This document shows positions 31,909 through 40,040 of a stretch of 64,000 nt of DNA, one piece after another. The stretch comes from SZUA-309 sp965215995. GTDB taxonomy: Bacteria > Pseudomonadota > Gammaproteobacteria > Pseudomonadales > Azotimanducaceae. Made by a program: the position numbers and the translations under genes. The stretch is from assembly GCA_965215995.1 (NCBI GenBank), contig OZ244128.1:3596001-3660000 (forward strand), written 5' to 3'. Within the stretch, counting starts at the first letter, position 1; every line of letters begins with the position of its first letter. The notes under the pieces were generated by a model. The model was not told the origin of the DNA. It made no database searches and worked only from the letters and a program-made list of their open reading frames with translations.

Positions 31909-34469
31909 TGAGTCACGTCCCGTCAGACGACATCACCGTCCTGCGTTCTGATTCGAGCGTCTCCAGGAGCATTTCCGGCGAAGGCGCTGGTGAGGCGGAT
32001 GCCCCGCGAGTGCTCAAGCAACGCTTCGTGCTGGAAGAAAAGCTCGGCAGCGGCGGCATGGGGACCGTGTTCCGGGCCAAGGATCTGCGCAAGGTGGAAG
32101 CCCGAGACCGGCAGCCGTACCTGGCGATCAAAGTGCTGAACAACGACTTCCGCGAGCATCCCGAGGCTTTCATTGCGCTGCAACGTGAAGCGGCCAAGTC
32201 GCAGACGCTTTCCCATCCGAACATCGTCTCCATCTTCGACTTCGACAAGGATGGCGACATTCCTTTCATGACCATGGAGTTGCTGGAAGGGCAGGAGCTG
32301 GCGGAGCTGCTGCGCGCTTATCCGAACGGTCTTCCGGAGCCCGTGGCCTGGTCTGTCATACGTGGGATCTGCTCGGGCCTGGCCCATGCCCATGACGCCG
32401 GCATCGTTCATGCGGACTTCAAGCCCGGCAACGTTTACGTGGGCTCCAACAACAATCCCAAGATTCTCGATTTCGGTATTGCCCGAGCGGTGCAGCTGAC
32501 AGATGTGCAGGGTGACGACACCCTTTTCGACCCTGCCCGATTGGCGGCATTGACACCGGCTTACGCCAGTCGGGAGATGCTCGCCGGGGACAATCCGGAG
32601 CCGCGGGACGATCTCTACTCGCTTGGTATCGTCATCTATCTGATTCTCACCGGCCATCACCCCTACGGTCGGTTGTCAGCCGAGGATGCGGCGAGGGAAG
32701 GTCTGAAGCCTGAACGCCCGAAAGGGATGAGTCGGCGTCAGTGGCAGGTGATTGCCCGCTGCCTGGCATTCCATCGGCAGAACCGGCCGGACAGCGTGGC
32801 GGAGGTGGAGAAGTTTCTGCTCACACCATCGCCCTGGCGCTCTCGAAGCGCCATGGCGGCTGCGGCAACCTTGGTGCTGGCCTTGGGGGCGAACTACCTG
32901 ATTGGCGATGCGGAGCTCACCGAAGTCAAGGAAGAGGTCCGTCAGAGCACGCTCATTGATGCACAGCTGGACCGGTTGAACACGCTGCTGGCGATTCCGG
33001 AGTTCACGGACAGCTGGGAAGACAGCGTGGCCGGTGAGTTCGCGGCGCTTTCGGCGCTGGTGGCGCATGACGGTGATGCAGAAGGCGGTTCAGAGGGTGT
33101 TGCGTCCGTCCGCGTAGCTCGGAAAACCATGGCGCTGAAGATCCGGGATATCTATGCCGAGTACATTCTGGCGCTGGAGGATCTTGATCGGGCGTTGTTG
33201 CTGATCGCGCACGGTGCTGACTACGGAGACATGTCGGCAACTGCCAGCGTTCTGGAAGCCAGAGCGGTGGCACGAGTTCGGTTCCTGCTCGACAACCCGC
33301 GTCCAGATCAGGGTTGGCTCACCTCGTTGACGGACGAGCTGACCCGCATGCATCGGGGTTTTCCGGACAGCCTGGCATTGGCTGAGCTGGAGCTCGAAGT
33401 GACGGAAACGCTGGAGCTACTGACCCTGGATGCCCTGGAGGCAAACCGGTCAGACGAAGCGGAGATGCTCCTTGCCGTGCTCGGACCCAGACTTTTCGAT
33501 GCGGTGGTGCTCGAAGAGCTGGAAGGCTCGCTGAGTAAGGTTCGGGCCAGACTGGCCGCGGCTCAGCAAGAACGGCAGCTGGCGCAGGCCGAGCAGCGTC
33601 GCATGCAGGCGCTCAACGCAGCACTCGATGCGTCCTGCCTGCGTATCGACGTGCAGCAGATTCAGTCGCTGAGCGTGGATCTCAGCGATCAGCCCGCTGC
33701 AATGGCACAGATCTCGGAGCGACTCTCGGATTGCCTGACTCAACTGGCCGAGCTGGATCCGGATCGGGCCCAGAGTCTGAAGCTGTCGGCTGAGCAGGCG
33801 TTCGGGGCTGACCTGGCCCTCGTCGCCACAGTCGATCCCTGCCGGCCGAGCTATCTCATCGGCAATGGTTCGCAAAGTGGCCGCCAGGGCTACTGCCAGG
33901 ACGTGGTGCCTGGTGGTGATCATGGCCCGAAGCTCGTCGTGCTGCCGGATGAGACCGGTGCCGCGCGATTTGCCATGACCCGGGAGGAGATTTCCTGGGC
34001 CCAGTTCCGGCAGTTCTGTTTCGAGCTGGAAGGCTGTACCCAGGCCGAGCTGGAGCTGGTTGCTGTGGACGATCGCTTGCCGGTGACGGGGATATCCGTT
34101 GCAACGGTGCAGGCGTATTCGCGTTGGCTGAGCGAACGCACGGGCTTTTCCTACCGGTTACCCACTCGTGAGGAGTGGCTCCTGGCGGCACAAGGCGAAC
34201 CGGACCCGAACCGGAATTGCCACGTGCGCATCGATGGGGTGCAGCGTGGACTGTCCCCTGTGGCCACAGAGATCGGCCAGGTCAACGACTACGGGCTCAG
34301 AAACATGCTGGGTAACGCCCAGGAGTGGGTTCTGGATGACGGCGAGCTGAACGCCGCCGGAGGCTCCTTCGTGGATCCGATCGGCATGTGTCTGGCCTCC
34401 ACCGTACGGGCACACAGCGGTGAAGGGGCAGCGGATACGGGGTTCCGCCTGGTGAGGGAATTGACATGA
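31908..34469 (+). CDS. membrane Ser/Thr protein kinase fused to an FGE/SUMF1-like domain
   Basis: Fusion protein of 853 residues. Kinase domain about 40-305: G-loop GSGGMG (47-52), Lys75 in YLAIKV, Glu94, catalytic loop HADFKPGN (168-175, Ala replacing the usual Arg of HRD), DFG at 188-190. One membrane helix at about 313-333. A long helical, Glu/Leu-rich region (about 340-680, partly coiled coil) should be periplasmic. The C-terminal 164 residues are a formylglycine-generating-enzyme-like domain: MTREEISWAQF, YRLPTREEW, MLGNAQEWV, GGSF, GFRLVREL. Only one Cys (828) is at the two-Cys active-site region, the other position being Asp823, so it is probably a binding or sensing domain. It combines functions that in T6SS are split between PpkA and TagR. 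Confidence 0.9.
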   Translation: MSHVPSDDITVLRSDSSVSRSISGEGAGEADAPRVLKQRFVLEEKLGSGGMGTVFRAKDLRKVEARDRQPYLAIKVLNNDFREHPEAFIALQREAAKSQTLSHPNIVSIFDFDKDGDIPFMTMELLEGQELAELLRAYPNGLPEPVAWSVIRGICSGLAHAHDAGIVHADFKPGNVYVGSNNNPKILDFGIARAVQLTDVQGDDTLFDPARLAALTPAYASREMLAGDNPEPRDDLYSLGIVIYLILTGHHPYGRLSAEDAAREGLKPERPKGMSRRQWQVIARCLAFHRQNRPDSVAEVEKFLLTPSPWRSRSAMAAAATLVLALGANYLIGDAELTEVKEEVRQSTLIDAQLDRLNTLLAIPEFTDSWEDSVAGEFAALSALVAHDGDAEGGSEGVASVRVARKTMALKIRDIYAEYILALEDLDRALLLIAHGADYGDMSATASVLEARAVARVRFLLDNPRPDQGWLTSLTDELTRMHRGFPDSLALAELELEVTETLELLTLDALEANRSDEAEMLLAVLGPRLFDAVVLEELEGSLSKVRARLAAAQQERQLAQAEQRRMQALNAALDASCLRIDVQQIQSLSVDLSDQPAAMAQISERLSDCLTQLAELDPDRAQSLKLSAEQAFGADLALVATVDPCRPSYLIGNGSQSGRQGYCQDVVPGGDHGPKLVVLPDETGAARFAMTREEISWAQFRQFCFELEGCTQAELELVAVDDRLPVTGISVATVQAYSRWLSERTGFSYRLPTREEWLLAAQGEPDPNRNCHVRIDGVQRGLSPVATEIGQVNDYGLRNMLGNAQEWVLDDGELNAAGGSFVDPIGMCLASTVRAHSGEGAADTGFRLVRELT

Positions 34470-36418
34470 GCCTGATGAAGCTGGCGCCGGAGACGGTGCG
34501 CTTGCGCCGCGTCGCCAAGGCCCACGCCATGGGGGAGTTTTCCATGGCTGAATACCGGCAGGCTCGTCGGGAGGTGATCGAGAACTTCGAGCCTTATCGG
34601 GTGGCGGAAGACGATACCCAACCCCGACAGGCGTCCCAGACCCCGGATGCGCTTCAGTCGTTCTCGACCCAACCGGTCTCCGAGAAACGCCGCTGGCCGC
34701 TCTGGCTGGGTGGCGGCGTGATCCTGCTCTGCCTGCTGACCGCGAACCGTCTGTTCGCCGCGGAGCAAGCCGGAATGGATACCAGCTACACGATTCCCGT
34801 GGTGGTGGAACGCGATCCGAATCCCGCAACCAGCCCCCGACTTCCGGTCAGTCGTGTCCTGTTGAGCCAGTCTCTGGAAGCCATCGACGGCGTGCAGGAC
34901 GAGACGCTGCAGGCAGTGATCGACGACAAGCTCAAGGAGATCAGAAAGCGCAATGCACCCGGTCACCATGGCTTCACCGCTGCCGAGCTGGAAGAGGTGG
35001 GTCGGTTCCTGAATGCGCTCGGTGCGCATGATGCGGAGGCTGAGCTCAGCGCTCGTGACGCTGCCGATCTGTCCGCGCTGCTGGAAGATCAGAAGGCACG
35101 GCGAGGACTCTCCGTGATCGAGCTGGAGGAGATTGCGGGTGCCGTGCAGGTCCATCTGCGTGAGGCCGGGTATTTTCTCGCGGTGGCCTATCTCCCCGCC
35201 CAGGAGGTCGTGGCTGGCGAGGTGGCCATTGGTGTGTTGCCCGGCGTGTTGGGCGATGTTCAGGTTGCAGGCAGCAAAGGCCGCATCGGCAGGCGTTTCA
35301 ACGATCTGATCGGCCGACCGGTAACTCGCCGCGAGATCAACACCCGCCTGTACGCGTTGAATCAGGCCCAGGGCTTCTCTGCCCGGGCAAGCTTCGAACC
35401 GGGGGATGCGGTCGGAGAAACCCGACTGAATCTGGATGTGTTGGAATCCCGCGCCTTGCGTGGCCAGATCGCCCTGGACAACTATGGCGATGACCACACC
35501 GGCAAGCAGCGGCTGGTGCTGGATGGTGATCTGATCAATCCGACGGGCAGCGGTGATGTGCTGAGTGCCGGATTGATTGCCGCGATTGATCCTGACAATC
35601 AGTTCCTCGGCTATCTGGACTATGCCGCGCCGGTGGGCAACCGCCGGTTGCTGCGGTCCCGGCTGGCCAGAAACGACTTCAGCACGGATGACATCGAGGG
35701 CGACGGCTGGTTGCTGGACGCGGTGCTCGAGACCTACCTGCATCGGGATCAGCTCACAGGTCTTTCCTGGGAGTTGGGACTTGGCCGGCACGAACTCAAC
35801 TGGGCCGCGGACGGTGGGGACGTGGATCAGTCGGTGAATCTTCTATCCGCCGCGCTCAATGCACGCCGGGTCTGGGATGAGTCCCGGGTCGCGGCTGATT
35901 TTCGGCTCTATGCCGACGTGGGCAGCATCGATGGTGATCCGTTCGAAGGCCAGGACGACACGTTCTGGGACATCGGCTTCACGCTGTTCGGCTGGCATCC
36001 GTTCGACCTCGGCTGGTTGCCGGGGCGCCAGAAGGTCTCCATGGAATTGAAAGGCCAGCTGGCAGGCAGTCAGTTGCCAAGCACTCGCAGGATGGCGCTT
36101 GGCGGCATTGGCGCAGCCCGGGGTTTTGACCGGGATGCCTACCTGGCGGACCAGGGTATGGTGCTTAGAGGCGATCTGAAGACGCCGCTGCCGCTTGGTG
36201 AGTTGGCGCTCTTCGCAGATATTGCCTACGGCAAGAACAGAAACGAGATCTACTCAGGCTGGGCTCACCTGGCGAATCTGGGCATGGCCTGGGATGTGCG
36301 GCTGAGTCAGCATCTCTTGAGCTCACTCTCTTTGGCCAAGCCTATCACCCACAAAGGATCCGGAGGTCTGGACGATGACGGCACCCTGTTCTTCTGGTCG
36401 TTGCGCTATGCACGCTGA
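34466..36418 (+). CDS. TpsB/FhaC/ShlB-like outer-membrane barrel with cytoplasmic N-terminal extension
   Basis: Protein of 650 residues. Residues 1-75 are hydrophilic and include a SHOCT-like helix pair (AMGEFSMAEYRQARREVIENF). Residues 77-98 form a hydrophobic segment (WPLWLGGGVILLCLLTANRLF) followed by AAEQ, usable as a membrane anchor or late signal peptide. From about 205 comes a POTRA-like region as in two-partner secretion translocators (SVIELEEIAGAVQVHLREAGYF, AYLPAQEVVAGEVAIGVLPG), a second POTRA-like part, then a 16-strand-type barrel with the conserved ARGFDRD motif near 555 and a C-terminal aromatic strand FFWSLRYAR. ATGA overlap with the kinase. No TpsA-type large exoprotein is in the window. 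Confidence 0.82.
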   Translation: MSLMKLAPETVRLRRVAKAHAMGEFSMAEYRQARREVIENFEPYRVAEDDTQPRQASQTPDALQSFSTQPVSEKRRWPLWLGGGVILLCLLTANRLFAAEQAGMDTSYTIPVVVERDPNPATSPRLPVSRVLLSQSLEAIDGVQDETLQAVIDDKLKEIRKRNAPGHHGFTAAELEEVGRFLNALGAHDAEAELSARDAADLSALLEDQKARRGLSVIELEEIAGAVQVHLREAGYFLAVAYLPAQEVVAGEVAIGVLPGVLGDVQVAGSKGRIGRRFNDLIGRPVTRREINTRLYALNQAQGFSARASFEPGDAVGETRLNLDVLESRALRGQIALDNYGDDHTGKQRLVLDGDLINPTGSGDVLSAGLIAAIDPDNQFLGYLDYAAPVGNRRLLRSRLARNDFSTDDIEGDGWLLDAVLETYLHRDQLTGLSWELGLGRHELNWAADGGDVDQSVNLLSAALNARRVWDESRVAADFRLYADVGSIDGDPFEGQDDTFWDIGFTLFGWHPFDLGWLPGRQKVSMELKGQLAGSQLPSTRRMALGGIGAARGFDRDAYLADQGMVLRGDLKTPLPLGELALFADIAYGKNRNEIYSGWAHLANLGMAWDVRLSQHLLSSLSLAKPITHKGSGGLDDDGTLFFWSLRYAR

Positions 36419-36674
36419 TCGTACGGTCCGGATGCGGCTCCCCGGGGGGCTGCTGGTTTTTGTCCTTCTGTTCCCGACTTTCGGTGCGGTTGCGGCGGAA
36501 GCGCCGCTACCGCCGCCGCCGGAGGCGGAAGCAGCGCACCAGGATCTGAAGGGAAACTCCGGTGACAGACCTTCAGAGGGTGAAAGGAGTGAGGACGAAG
36601 CCATTTTTACCGAGATTTCGCCCTTGACGATCCCGGAAATTGGTGTTGCGCTGCCGGCAGATCAGGAACACTGA
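36408..36674 (+). CDS. small exported Pro-rich protein, last gene of the kinase/barrel cluster
   Basis: Unrecognised 88-residue protein whose ATG overlaps the last codons of the barrel gene. A signal peptide is evident from the internal MRLPGG: LLVFVLLFPTFGAVAAEA. An ATG at 36432 starts exactly at that signal and may be the real start (80 residues). The mature part is very hydrophilic with APLPPPPEAEAA and many Glu, Asp and Ser residues, probably disordered. Its position suggests it works with the barrel, for example as a periplasmic linker or secreted product. No SD of note. Confidence 0.55.
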   Translation: MHADRTVRMRLPGGLLVFVLLFPTFGAVAAEAPLPPPPEAEAAHQDLKGNSGDRPSEGERSEDEAIFTEISPLTIPEIGVALPADQEH

Positions 36675-36769
36675 GCCGGACTTTATACACACGTCGAAAG
36701 AATAGGTCGTCAAACCGCAAAGATGGGCGGATTCGTTCGCGTTCCGCTTTATGTCAACGATATAAGATA

Positions 36770-36783
36770 CTGTTTTTAAACAG
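36770..36783. promoter_or_regulatory. CTGTTT-TT-AAACAG inverted repeat
   Basis: Six-base inverted arms with a two-base spacer inside the AT-rich part of the 274-base gap before the glutamine-synthetase-like gene. Possible operator. It resembles but does not match a LexA box, since CTGT and ACAG are six rather than eight bases apart. Confidence 0.35.
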
Positions 36784-36861
36784 AATATTTAGTTACAGAT
36801 CGGTGACGGTCTTGTTAGGCTGCTTTCCACAACCGATAAACGACCCCCACCACCGCGTCAG

Positions 36862-36882
36862 TTATCCAAAGAGTTATCCACA
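36862..36882 (+). promoter_or_regulatory. two DnaA boxes in direct repeat
   Basis: TTATCCAAA (36862-36870) and the perfect consensus TTATCCACA (36874-36882) lie 12 bases apart in the same orientation, within a direct repeat of AGTTATCCA. About 80 bases upstream is an AT-rich stretch (36755-36795). A weaker CTTTCCACA lies further upstream at about 36822-36830. Suggests DnaA binding here, either as a regulatory or titration site or as part of an origin. Confidence 0.55.
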
Positions 36883-36948
36883 GGCTGGCGGTCATTCTCC
36901 CCGGCCTCTACAGTAGCCGTTTCCTTTCAAACCTCATCGGGAGGCGGG

Positions 36949-38334
36949 ATGAGCGATTCGGGTGCTGACGATAAGGTGCTTGCCGAAAAGATAGCCAACT
37001 ACCGGGAGCGAGGCGCCGAGCGTGTCAAGCTCGCGCTGACCGATATGGACGGCGTCCTCCGCGGGAAGTACGTCGGCCTCGACAAGTTCCAGGGTCTGCT
37101 CGAAAAAGGCGGCGGTTTCTGCGACTGCGTGTTCGGTTGGGACGTGGACGATCAGCTCTACGATGAGGGTCGGTTCACGGGCTGGCACACAGGCTTTCCG
37201 GATGCCAGATTCCGGCTGCTCAGTGACAGTGAGCGCTGGCTGGAAGATGAAGGGTGCCCGCTTTTTCTCGGTGAGTTCGTCGGTGATGACGAAACAGACC
37301 ACCCTCTCTGTCCAAGAACGCGACTCAGGACGGTTCTCGAGAACCTGGCCGAGCGCGGATTGCACATGCGATCAGGGTTCGAGTTCGAGTTCTTCGTGTT
37401 CAGGGAAACGCCGCACTCGGTGCGGGATAAAGGCTATCGGGATCTGACCCCACTCACCCCCGGCAACTTCGGCTACTCGGTGTTGCGGGCGTCCAGCGAA
37501 TCGGAGCGCTTCGGTGGGCTGCTGGATCTCTGTCGGAGCCTCGATATGACGCTGGAAGGACTGCACTGCGAAACCGGCCCTGGTGTGTGGGAAGCGGCGC
37601 TTGAGGTGGCGGATGGTCTGGCTGCTGCCGATCGTGCCAATCTCTTTAAGACCTTCGCCAAGGTGTTCTTCCAGAAGCAGGAGTGCATGGCCACGTTCAT
37701 GGCCAAGTGGTCCATGGATTACCCGGGTCAGAGTGGCCACTTCCATGTCAGCCTGGTGGACGAAAAAGGAGCCAACGTCTTTCATGATCCGGAAGACCCT
37801 GCCGGGATGAGTGAGCTGCAGAAAAGGGCTCTGGCCGGCCTGCAGCAGTTCCTGCCAGAGTTGCTCGTGCTCTTGGCACCCACCATCAACTCGCATACCA
37901 GGCTCGTGAAAGGCGCTTGGGCGCCGACGGCGTCTACTTGGGGTATCGAAAACCGGACCGCTGCAGTCAGGGTGATTCCCGGTGGCAAGTCATCGCAACG
38001 CCTGGAGTGCCGGGTGCCGGGGGCGGATGCGAATCCCTATCTGGTTGCGGCCGCGGTTGGGGCGGCCATGCTCGCCGGCATCGAGCGGGAGTACGATCCC
38101 ATGGATCCGATCGTCGGCAATGCGTATGACGTGGAGGATGATCTGCCGGAGGGACTCAGGTTCCCGCAAGGGCTACGCGCCGCTGCCGAACGCTTCGCCG
38201 ATTCCGGTGTCGCAAGGCAGTATCTGGGTGAAGAGTTCGTCGATCACTTCGCCATGACCCGCTTCTGGGAGTGTCGGGAGCGGGACCGCAGTCTGGATAG
38301 CTGGCAGCTGGAGCGCTACTTTGAAATCATCTGA
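36949..38334 (+). CDS. glutamine synthetase family protein (GlnA-like/gamma-glutamylamine synthetase)
   Basis: Glutamine-synthetase-fold ligase of 461 residues. N-terminal domain with LALTDMDGVLRGKYV; catalytic domain with FEFEFFVF, CETGPGVWEAAL, GQSGHFHVSL, NSHTRLVKGAWAPT, ENRTAAVRVIPG and RLECRVPGADANPYL. The ATG is preceded by GGGAGGCGGG. Members of this branch often glutamylate amines such as putrescine (PuuA) rather than ammonia; the following class I amidotransferase gene overlaps it and fits a gamma-glutamyl pathway. Main nitrogen-assimilating GlnA is less likely because it lacks the usual genomic partners here. Confidence 0.85.
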   Translation: MSDSGADDKVLAEKIANYRERGAERVKLALTDMDGVLRGKYVGLDKFQGLLEKGGGFCDCVFGWDVDDQLYDEGRFTGWHTGFPDARFRLLSDSERWLEDEGCPLFLGEFVGDDETDHPLCPRTRLRTVLENLAERGLHMRSGFEFEFFVFRETPHSVRDKGYRDLTPLTPGNFGYSVLRASSESERFGGLLDLCRSLDMTLEGLHCETGPGVWEAALEVADGLAAADRANLFKTFAKVFFQKQECMATFMAKWSMDYPGQSGHFHVSLVDEKGANVFHDPEDPAGMSELQKRALAGLQQFLPELLVLLAPTINSHTRLVKGAWAPTASTWGIENRTAAVRVIPGGKSSQRLECRVPGADANPYLVAAAVGAAMLAGIEREYDPMDPIVGNAYDVEDDLPEGLRFPQGLRAAAERFADSGVARQYLGEEFVDHFAMTRFWECRERDRSLDSWQLERYFEII

Positions 38335-39094
38335 GGTGGATATCGCCATTCTGGCAACCGACGAGGTCCGAGCGGAGTACGTCGATGCGCACGGTGATTA
38401 CCCGGATATGTTTCGAGCGCTTCTCGAGCAGGCCGCGAGCAATCGGCCCGTGCCGGTGGCGTTGCAGCTCAGCACCTACGACGCCCGGAGATCGGAGTTT
38501 CCCGAGCCTGATGCGCATCCTGCCTATCTGATCACGGGCAGCAGGGTGTCGGTGTATGACGATGAAGCGTGGATCGGCATACTGGCGGAGTTCCTCGAGG
38601 AGGTGCTCCGGGTCGGTGGCAAGGTGATCGGTATCTGCTTCGGGCACCAGCTCATTGCCCACTTCTTCGGCGGTCGTACCGAGCCTGCCGAGCAGGGCTG
38701 GGGAGTTGGCGTGCAGGAGAATCGAACCGTTGCCCGTGAACCCTGGATGGGCGACGGCGATGATCGGTTGAACCTTCTCGCCAGCCATAAAGACCAGGTG
38801 AGCCGGATGCCGGATGGCGCGAAGCTCATCGCCACCAGCGACTTCTGTCCAGTAGGCGGCTTTGTGATGGGTGACCAGGTGCTCACCCTGCAGGGTCATC
38901 CCGAGTTCCAGAAGGGTTACTCCCGGGATCTGATGGTGATGCGTCGGGAGATGCTTGGCGAAGAGGTCTTCGAGCTCGGTGTGGCTTCGCTTGCGAACGA
39001 GACGGACGATGAGAAGGTGGGACACTGGATCATCGACTTCGTGGCTTCAGGAGCGGACGAGTCACACGAATGCAGCGGAACCAACGCCCCATGA
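38321..39094 (+). CDS. class I glutamine amidotransferase-like protein
   Basis: GATase-1 protein of 257 residues (GMP-synthase-amidotransferase-like branch). Nucleophile elbow GICFGHQLIAHFFGG with Cys106, and the His-Glu pair in LQGHPEFQ (H193, E195). The TTG at 38321 has GGAG seven bases upstream and overlaps the end of the glutamine-synthetase-like gene by 14 bases; a GTG at 38336 is the alternative. Its job is probably hydrolysis of a gamma-glutamyl bond or ammonia delivery linked to that neighbour. Confidence 0.85.
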   Translation: MKSSEVDIAILATDEVRAEYVDAHGDYPDMFRALLEQAASNRPVPVALQLSTYDARRSEFPEPDAHPAYLITGSRVSVYDDEAWIGILAEFLEEVLRVGGKVIGICFGHQLIAHFFGGRTEPAEQGWGVGVQENRTVAREPWMGDGDDRLNLLASHKDQVSRMPDGAKLIATSDFCPVGGFVMGDQVLTLQGHPEFQKGYSRDLMVMRREMLGEEVFELGVASLANETDDEKVGHWIIDFVASGADESHECSGTNAP

Positions 39095-39984
39095 GCCAGT
39101 TGATTAAAGCCGTAACGATTTTCTGCCTGCTGGCGTCTGCAAGTGGCTGCAGCATCAAGATGATGTACAACAACGCGGACCGCTTTGCGCGATGGGCGGT
39201 GAACGACTACATCCAGATGGACGATGCCCAGGAGGCCTACTTCACTGCTGAAGTGGACGCCATTCACTACTGGCACCGGACGAGCGAATTGCCACTATAC
39301 GCGGACTATCTGGACTCCCTGCCGACAACCTTCGATAAGGAGCTCGAGGAAAGCGATGTGCAGGACGTCTTCGATACGTTCTATGCCTGGTGGGAGGTTT
39401 TCGAGGCGAAGACGCTGCCGTTCGTGACCGAGATGATGTTGTCGCTGTCCGATGAGCAGGTTGCCCGGCTGCCGGAACGGCTCGATGAAGACAACGAGAA
39501 ATTCTTCGAGGACGAGTTCGACAAGCCGCTCGATGAGGTGCAGGCGGACTGGCGCAAGGAGTATGCAGATGCGATCAGCCGATTCAGTGGTCGCCTGACG
39601 AAGGAGCAGAAGGCCTACCTGGAAGATCAGTCCGTAAGGTATGTGCCGCAATTCGAGCTCTGGGCGGAATACCGGGCGCGGTGGCAGGCGGATCTGATGG
39701 ATCTGCTGCTAACCAAACGCCAGGATCCTGAAGCCTTCACCGAGGCGTTCATCGCCATCTCCAAGAGCCGGGAGTCTTACTACGGTGAGGAGTTGACGGC
39801 CGTGTTCGATACCAACGAGAAGCTGGCCTCCGAGGTGACCGCCTGGTTGATCAACAACCTGACGGTGAAGCAGCGGGAACGGTTTTACGAGCGGATCGGG
39901 GAAATGGCGCAGGTTTTCCGCGAGCTGGCGGCCGAAGTACCTGATGAGATCCCTCAGGGTGGGGGTTGTCTGGTCACCTGCTAG
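39091..39984 (+). CDS. DUF6279-like lipoprotein
   Basis: Lipoprotein of 297 residues starting at the ATG of an ATGA overlap with the amidotransferase gene. Lipobox ASGC after LIKAVTIFCLLASA. The remainder is helical and acidic, with conserved-looking YNNADRFARWAVNDYIQMDDAQ at the start of the mature protein, a hallmark of the DUF6279 family of gammaproteobacteria, and a Cys pair at the C-terminus (CLVTC). Function unknown; the ATG at 39070 would give a longer N-terminus without reason. Confidence 0.8.
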   Translation: MSQLIKAVTIFCLLASASGCSIKMMYNNADRFARWAVNDYIQMDDAQEAYFTAEVDAIHYWHRTSELPLYADYLDSLPTTFDKELEESDVQDVFDTFYAWWEVFEAKTLPFVTEMMLSLSDEQVARLPERLDEDNEKFFEDEFDKPLDEVQADWRKEYADAISRFSGRLTKEQKAYLEDQSVRYVPQFELWAEYRARWQADLMDLLLTKRQDPEAFTEAFIAISKSRESYYGEELTAVFDTNEKLASEVTAWLINNLTVKQRERFYERIGEMAQVFRELAAEVPDEIPQGGGCLVTC

Positions 39985-40040
39985 TTCCTGCGATGACCTC
40001 CTGGTTCAGGTGTTGCTAATCGGACTGCGGTACCGACCGC

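Noticed and set aside
34289..35791. Minus-strand frame of 500 codons opposite the barrel gene
   Set aside because: No motif, and the barrel gene with its POTRA and ARGF motifs is convincing.
30849..36674. Full type VI secretion locus
   Set aside because: Only the phospho-signalling parts resemble T6SS; no tssB, tssC, tssK, hcp, vgrG or clpV-like gene is present in the window.
36770..36783. LexA box
   Set aside because: CTGT and ACAG arms are only six bases apart, not eight.
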